DNA of 11,645 bases, taken from assembly GCA_014871605.1 (NCBI GenBank), contig WGSQ01000049.1, positions 1 through 11,645 of the forward strand. The letters are read 5' to 3'. How positions within the stretch are numbered: the stretch's first letter is position 1; the number at the start of each line of letters is the position of its first letter. Positions 7,474 to 11,645 of the stretch are shown in pieces. The notes beneath the pieces are model-generated. The model was not told the DNA's origin, searched no databases, and saw only the letters and a program-made list of their open reading frames with translations. This DNA comes from Collinsella sp. Lineage in GTDB: Bacteria; Actinomycetota; Coriobacteriia; Coriobacteriales; Coriobacteriaceae. The position numbers and the translations under genes were made by a program.

Positions 7474-7506
7474 AAAAAGCGAGGGAAGGCGCGCGTCCTC
7501 CCCTCG
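7474..7506 (-). terminator. Rho-independent terminator of aspS
   Basis: On the minus strand, CGAGGGGAGG pairs with CCTTCCCTCG (10 bp with one G-U) around a 7-nt loop, followed by C and TTTTT. It starts 25 nt after the aspS stop and precedes the XrtG operon promoter. Confidence 0.85.
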
Positions 7507-7531
7507 TTACAGGCACTATGCAGCCGCTCGC

Positions 7532-9319
7532 CTACATCAGGCGCAGGCTGACGTCCTTGAGCTGGGCGCCAGAAACGGCGCTCGGGGCGCCCGACATAAG
7601 GTCGGAGCCGCTGGCCGTCTTGGGGAATGCCATGACGTCGCGGATGGAGTCGGAGCCGGTGAGCAGCATGCACACGCGATCCAGGCCCAGGGCGAAGCCG
7701 CCCATCGGGGGCGCACCAAACTTGAGGGCCTCCATGAGGAAGCCGAACTGCGACTCGGCACGCTCCTCGGTAAAGCCCAGGAGCTTGAGCATAGACATCT
7801 GCATCTCGGCGTTGTGGATACGCATACCGCCGCCACCGGCCTCAAAGCCGTCCATGACAAAGTCGTAGGTGCAGGAGCCGGCTGCCAGCGGGTCGGCCTC
7901 GATCTTGGCGATGTCGGTCTCGGTCGGCAGGGTAAAGGGCTGATGCTCGGCTGCATAGGCCTTGCGGTCCTCGTCCCAGTGGAACAGCGGGAAGTTGACG
8001 ACCCACAGGAAGTCGTGACCCTCGCGCTTGATCTCGAGCGCATTGGCCATGTGGGAACGCATGCCGCCCAGGATCTCGTCGGAGAGCAGGCGCGGGCCGG
8101 CGGCGAACATCACGAGGTCGCCGGGCTCGACGTCCATGCGCTCGCGCAGGGCCGCCATCTCCTCGTCCGAGAAGAACTTGACGATGGGGCTGTTGATGGA
8201 GCCGTCCTCACGGAAGGCGATCCAGGCCAGGCCCTTGGCGCCAAACGTGGAGGCCACGCCGGCGAGCTTATCGATCTTGGCACGGGCCCAGGCACCGGCG
8301 CCCTTGGCGTTGATGGCCTTGACGACGGAACCCTCCTCGTTCGCGGCGGTCGCAAAGACCTTGAACTTGGAATTGGCAAAGATATCGGTCAGGTCGACCA
8401 GGTGCATGCCATAGCGGGTATCGGGCTTGTCGGAGCCATAGGTGTCCATGGCCTCCCAGTAGTCCATGCGACGCAGCGGCGTGGGCATCTCAACACCCAT
8501 ACGGCCGAAGGCATCGGACAGGACCTCTTCGAGTGCGCTCATGACATCGTTCTGGTCCACGAAGGACATCTCGATATCGACCTGGGTGAACTCGGGCTGA
8601 CGGTCGGCACGCAGGTCCTCGTCGCGGAAGCACTTGGCGACCTGGTAGTAGCGCTCGACGCCACCGACCATGAGCAGCTGCTTCAGGAGCTGCGGGGACT
8701 GCGGCAGAGCGTAGAAGTTGCCCGGCTGGATGCGGCTGGGAACGATGAAGTCGCGAGCGCCCTCGGGCGTGGACTTGAACAGGGAGGGCGTCTCGACCTC
8801 CATGAACTCACGGTTGTGCAGCGCCTCGCGAATGGCAAAGGTGAAGTCGGAGCGCAGACGCAGGTTGGCCATCATCTCGGGACGACGGAGGTCCAGATAG
8901 CGATAGCGCAGACGGGTGTCCTCGCTGGTCTCGATGCCGTCCTCGATCTGGAAAGGCGGGGTGACAGACGTGTTGAGTACCTCAGCGTGGTCGGTCAGGA
9001 CCTCGATCTCGCCGGTCGCGAGCTTGGCGTTGGTGGTCTCCTCGCCACGGGCGCGCACGACGCCGTGAATCTTGATGGGCCACTCGGGACGCATGGTCTC
9101 GGCGATCTTAAAGGCATCGCCGTCGGAGTGCTCGGGGTCGAAGGTGAGCTGCGTGATGCCCTCGCGGTCGCGAAGGTCGCAAAAGATTAGGCCGCCGTGG
9201 TCGCGGCGACGGCTCACCCAACCGGTGAGGGTGACCTCTTCGCCCACGTTCTCGCGGCGAAGCTCGCCGCAAGTACGGGTGTGCATGGAATGCTCGTCGA
9301 TGGGACGGGTCTGGCTCAT
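7532..9319 (-). CDS. aspS: Aspartate--tRNA(Asp/Asn) ligase
   Basis: 595 residues, full bacterial length. It is a class IIb synthetase with an N-terminal OB-fold anticodon-binding domain (about 13-120), a catalytic domain containing motif 2 (FRDEDLRADRQPEFTQ, 231-246) and motif 3 (GFALGLDRVCMLL, 541-553), and the bacterial GAD-type insertion at about 300-420. The anticodon domain reads RRRDHGG, with His41 where discriminating enzymes such as that of E. coli have Leu. This His is a known marker of non-discriminating bacterial AspRS that also charge tRNA(Asn), with the Asp then amidated by GatCAB. The ATG at 9319 is set by AAAGGAGG 9 nt upstream, which argues against the internal Met12. The gene appears monocistronic, with its own terminator. 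Confidence 0.97.
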   Translation of the reverse strand: MSQTRPIDEHSMHTRTCGELRRENVGEEVTLTGWVSRRRDHGGLIFCDLRDREGITQLTFDPEHSDGDAFKIAETMRPEWPIKIHGVVRARGEETTNAKLATGEIEVLTDHAEVLNTSVTPPFQIEDGIETSEDTRLRYRYLDLRRPEMMANLRLRSDFTFAIREALHNREFMEVETPSLFKSTPEGARDFIVPSRIQPGNFYALPQSPQLLKQLLMVGGVERYYQVAKCFRDEDLRADRQPEFTQVDIEMSFVDQNDVMSALEEVLSDAFGRMGVEMPTPLRRMDYWEAMDTYGSDKPDTRYGMHLVDLTDIFANSKFKVFATAANEEGSVVKAINAKGAGAWARAKIDKLAGVASTFGAKGLAWIAFREDGSINSPIVKFFSDEEMAALRERMDVEPGDLVMFAAGPRLLSDEILGGMRSHMANALEIKREGHDFLWVVNFPLFHWDEDRKAYAAEHQPFTLPTETDIAKIEADPLAAGSCTYDFVMDGFEAGGGGMRIHNAEMQMSMLKLLGFTEERAESQFGFLMEALKFGAPPMGGFALGLDRVCMLLTGSDSIRDVMAFPKTASGSDLMSGAPSAVSGAQLKDVSLRLM

Positions 9320-9575
9320 ACCAGTGATCCTCCTTTATGGATCTGTGCCGCCCCGTGTCGTTCCGGGCGGCGTCGTACAGATTCGCCCGGCCTGCGTAAA
9401 CCGCGCAGCCGGACATGGCGTTCTATCTTATCGCACCCGCGTCGTTGTACCGCGAAAAAGTAGCTCTTGCCCAAAGACTTGACGGAGACGAAACAATTGA
9501 CCCGCCGCGACCATCGCTGAGGCGCACCGCGTGCGACAATGTGCCCCAATACCACTGCACTCGGAAAGGCCCAAC
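9320..9575. other. Divergent intergenic region between aspS and serB
   Basis: 256 bp with no gene. It must hold both promoters, but only a weak candidate is visible for aspS: TAAGAT at 9430 to 9425 on the minus strand without a convincing -35, implying a leader of about 100 nt. The leader can form two hairpins: CTGCG/CGCAG (9404-9408 with 9392-9396) and CCGGGCG/CGCCCGG (9384-9390 with 9363-9369). No convincing promoter pair was found for serB. Confidence 0.4.
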
Positions 9576-10211
9576 ATGTCTGCACGCCTCATCGTTATGG
9601 ATATCGACTCCACCCTCATCAACCAGGAGGTTATCGACTTGTTGGGCGAGGAGGCAGACGTGGGCGAGCAAGTTGCACGGATCACCGAACGCGCGATGCG
9701 CGGAGAGCTCGACTTTAAGCAGGCACTCGAGGAGCGCGTGGGACTGCTCGCCGGCTTAGACGAGAGCGTGTTCGAGCGCACCTTTGAGCGCGTGACGTTT
9801 ACCCCCGGCGCGCTGGAGCTTGTACGCTCGGCGCACAGCAAGGGCTGGAAGGTCGGCGTGGTGAGCGGCGGCTTCCACGAGGTCGCCGATAAGATCGTGG
9901 CCGCCGCGGGCATCGATTTTTGCCTGGCAAACCGCCTGGAGGTCGTAGACGGCAAGCTCACCGGTAAGCTGGCGGCAGATATTGTGACCAAGGAGTCCAA
10001 GCTCATCCAGCTGCTGGACTGGGCCGTTGAGTGCGGTGTCGATATGGCCCACACCGTCGCGATCGGCGACGGCGCCAATGACATCCCCATGATTCAGGCC
10101 GCGGGCACCGGCATCGCCTTTTGCGCCAAGCCCAAGACGCGCGAGGCCGCCCCGTTTGCCGTCGACGAGCGTAACCTGATGCTCGCCATGGATATCATCC
10201 TGCGCGACTAG
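9576..10211 (+). CDS. serB: Phosphoserine phosphatase
   Basis: 211 residues. HAD-superfamily hydrolase with the SerB motifs in order: motif I DIDST (Asp9 nucleophile, Asp11 acid/base, residues 9-13), the SGG of motif II (Ser97), the motif III Lys at about 142 (TKESK) and GDGANDIPM (164-172; Asp165 and Asp169 bind Mg2+). It dephosphorylates O-phosphoserine in the last step of serine biosynthesis, in the cytoplasm. The length matches the single-domain bacterial form without an ACT regulatory domain. The ATG at 9576 is chosen because the SerB fold begins at once (ARLIVMDIDST) and GGAAAGG lies 6 nt upstream; a GTG at 9531 would add 15 residues unlike the family. Related HAD phosphatases on other phosphomonoesters cannot be excluded from motifs alone. 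Confidence 0.92.
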   Translation: MSARLIVMDIDSTLINQEVIDLLGEEADVGEQVARITERAMRGELDFKQALEERVGLLAGLDESVFERTFERVTFTPGALELVRSAHSKGWKVGVVSGGFHEVADKIVAAAGIDFCLANRLEVVDGKLTGKLAADIVTKESKLIQLLDWAVECGVDMAHTVAIGDGANDIPMIQAAGTGIAFCAKPKTREAAPFAVDERNLMLAMDIILRD

Positions 10212-10222
10212 GCGATTCACCG

Positions 10223-10245
10223 AGTCGATCCATCTAGTCGATCCA
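10223..10245. repeat. 10-bp direct repeat after serB
   Basis: AGTCGATCCA occurs at 10223-10232 and again at 10236-10245, a 13-bp period. It lies just after the serB stop. Function unknown; it could be chance or a duplicated binding half-site. Confidence 0.6.
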
Positions 10246-10275
10246 GCTAACAACAGAATCGAATCCTCTATGTCT

Positions 10276-10311
10276 AGTTTCCGAACAATTTTATTCTAAT
10301 GTTCGGAAACT
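10276..10311. repeat. Perfect 12-bp inverted repeat, probable operator upstream of larB
   Basis: AGTTTCCGAACA (10276-10287) and its exact complement TGTTCGGAAACT (10300-10311) flank a 12-nt AT-rich spacer. Each arm contains a near-palindromic TTCSGAA core, the cores being 23 bp apart (about two helical turns). No T-run follows on either strand, so an intrinsic terminator is unlikely. The right arm overlaps the best -35 candidate for larB, which fits a regulator site. Confidence 0.75.
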
Positions 10312-10330
10312 GCCTCTCGAGTGCTAGACT
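10302..10330 (+). promoter_or_regulatory. Candidate extended -10 promoter for larBC
   Basis: TGCTAGACT gives an extended -10 (TAGACT at 10325-10330, 4 of 6) with TTCGGA (10302-10307, 3 of 6) 17 bp upstream. Transcription would start near 10337, just ahead of the larB Shine-Dalgarno. The weak -35 suggests an activated or tightly controlled promoter; another -10-like hexamer, TCTAAT, lies at 10295-10300. Confidence 0.35.
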
Positions 10331-10353
10331 CTGCACCGTCGAAGGGAACATAT

Positions 10354-11136
10354 ATGGATAAGCGAGATCTTGAGCAGTTGCTGAGCGATGTTGCCAGCGG
10401 AAGCGTTGCACCTGCCGCCGCCCTCACACGCATCCAGACGGCGCCGACGACCGACCTGGGCTTTGCGCAGCTCGATCTTTCACGCGGAGTACGCCAGGGA
10501 GCCGGCGAGGTTGTCTACGGCGCCGGTAAAACCGCGGAGCAGATTGCCGCCATTATCGAGGCGCTGCGCGATGCCGGCCAGGAGCGCATCCTGGTCACGC
10601 GTCTGGACGCAAAAAAGGCAGCCCGCGCCTCGGAGCTTCTTGGCGCCGACATCGACCTGGGATATGTCCCGGACGTGCAGCTCGCCCTGGTGGGCGGCAA
10701 GACCTCCCCCACCGGCAACGGACGCATCGTCGTCGCCTGCGCCGGCACGAGCGACCTGCCCGTCGCCGAGGAGGCCGCATTGACGGCCGAGTTCTATGGC
10801 AACGAGGTCGACCGCCTCTACGACGTGGGCGTCGCCGGCCTGCACCGCCTGCTCGCGCATGCCGAGGAACTTGCCCAGGCGCAGGTGGTCATCGCCATCG
10901 CCGGCATGGAAGGCGCCCTGGCGAGCGTTATCGGCGGCCTGGTGAGCTGTCCGGTCATCGCCGTTCCCACCAGCGTCGGATATGGTGCGAGTTTTGGTGG
11001 CGTGGCCGCACTGCTCGCCATGCTCAACTCCTGCGCCAGCGGCGTTTCGGTCGTAAATATCGACAACGGCTTTGGCGCCGCCTACCAAGCAAGTCTTATC
11101 AATCATCTGAGCGCCGGCACGCCCTGCGCCCGCTAA
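10354..11136 (+). CDS. larB: Nickel pincer cofactor biosynthesis protein LarB
   Basis: 260 residues. The N-terminal part (1-125) carries the LarB pattern FAQLDLSRGVRQGAGEVVYG (37-56). The C-terminal half is a PurE-like (AIR carboxylase) domain: DLPVAEEAALTAEFYGNEV (134-152), PTSVGYGASFGGVAALL (205-221) and LNSCASGVSVVNIDNG (224-239). LarB carboxylates nicotinic acid adenine dinucleotide and splits off AMP to give pyridinium-3,5-biscarboxylate mononucleotide, the precursor of the (SCS)Ni pincer cofactor of lactate racemase and related LarA-type enzymes. Cys227 in LNSCA is the probable substrate-activating cysteine. The ATG at 10354 has GAAGGGA 7 nt upstream; a GTG at 10321 is rejected because it overlaps the promoter-like region and adds unrelated residues. 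The larC start is 10 bp downstream, so the two are co-transcribed. Confidence 0.95.
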   Translation: MDKRDLEQLLSDVASGSVAPAAALTRIQTAPTTDLGFAQLDLSRGVRQGAGEVVYGAGKTAEQIAAIIEALRDAGQERILVTRLDAKKAARASELLGADIDLGYVPDVQLALVGGKTSPTGNGRIVVACAGTSDLPVAEEAALTAEFYGNEVDRLYDVGVAGLHRLLAHAEELAQAQVVIAIAGMEGALASVIGGLVSCPVIAVPTSVGYGASFGGVAALLAMLNSCASGVSVVNIDNGFGAAYQASLINHLSAGTPCAR

Positions 11137-11146
11137 GGAGCATTCC

Positions 11147-11645
<499 letters not shown>

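Noticed and set aside
5577..7475. Long open frame (632 codons) on the plus strand across the surface-protein gene
   Set aside because: It is the antisense shadow of a well-supported secreted-protein CDS in GC-rich DNA. Its translation is basic and low-complexity with no recognisable domain, and no RBS supports it.
7814..9190. Open frame of 458 codons on the plus strand opposite aspS
   Set aside because: Mirror of aspS codon bias; the minus-strand frame is unambiguous AspRS with class II motifs.
9320..9430. T-box riboswitch upstream of aspS
   Set aside because: The leader is only about 100 nt and no T-box antiterminator sequence or terminator was seen.
9479..9540. serB promoter from TTGACG or TTGACC (9479-9484, 9497-9502) with GACAAT (9535-9540)
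   Set aside because: The spacers are far longer than 16-18 bp, and no -10-like hexamer lies at the right distance from either TTGAC.
10276..10311. Inverted repeat as a serB terminator
   Set aside because: Neither arm is followed by a T-run on either strand and the 12-nt loop is long, so an operator is the better reading.

Overview
The window is GC-rich, densely packed bacterial chromosome. Its gene content (an AspRS with a non-discriminating signature, lar genes and an XrtG-type exosortase locus), together with strong Shine-Dalgarno sites and frequent GTG starts, suggests a gut Coriobacteriia member, most likely Collinsella-like. That assignment is inference from style and content; no rRNA or other decisive marker is present.

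Region 1 (1-7432, minus strand) is one compact operon read right to left and is the most interesting part. It starts at a good sigma-70-like promoter whose -35 is covered by a LacI/cre-like palindrome. The genes in order are: (a) a secreted 602-residue surface protein with a signal peptide, a Gly/Ser/Asp linker, two DGxxxDWDG modules and a C-terminal TM-plus-Arg/Lys sorting tail; (b) an XrtG-like exosortase with the Cys-Arg-His triad; (c) a processive-type GT2 membrane glycosyltransferase; (d) an unassigned two-TM sensor-like protein; (e) a 6-pyruvoyl-tetrahydropterin-synthase-like protein that keeps the zinc histidines but lacks the catalytic Cys; (f) a large polytopic 'PTPS-related' membrane protein that runs off the left edge. 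Neighbouring genes overlap or lie within 18 bp. The likely theme is surface glycan or glycoconjugate assembly coupled to processing of one dedicated surface protein.

Region 2 (7474-9319, minus strand) is aspS, closed by a clear intrinsic terminator that insulates it from the exosortase operon. Its N-terminal domain carries the His typical of non-discriminating bacterial AspRS, implying Asn-tRNA is made by amidation in this organism.

Region 3 (9320-11645, plus strand) holds a divergent intergenic region, then serB (phosphoserine phosphatase), then larB and the start of larC (nickel-pincer cofactor synthesis; larC is cut by the right edge). The 142-bp serB-larB gap contains a perfect 12-bp inverted repeat placed over a plausible larB -35, and a separate short direct repeat. 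No tRNA, rRNA, CRISPR array, insertion sequence or phage gene was seen.
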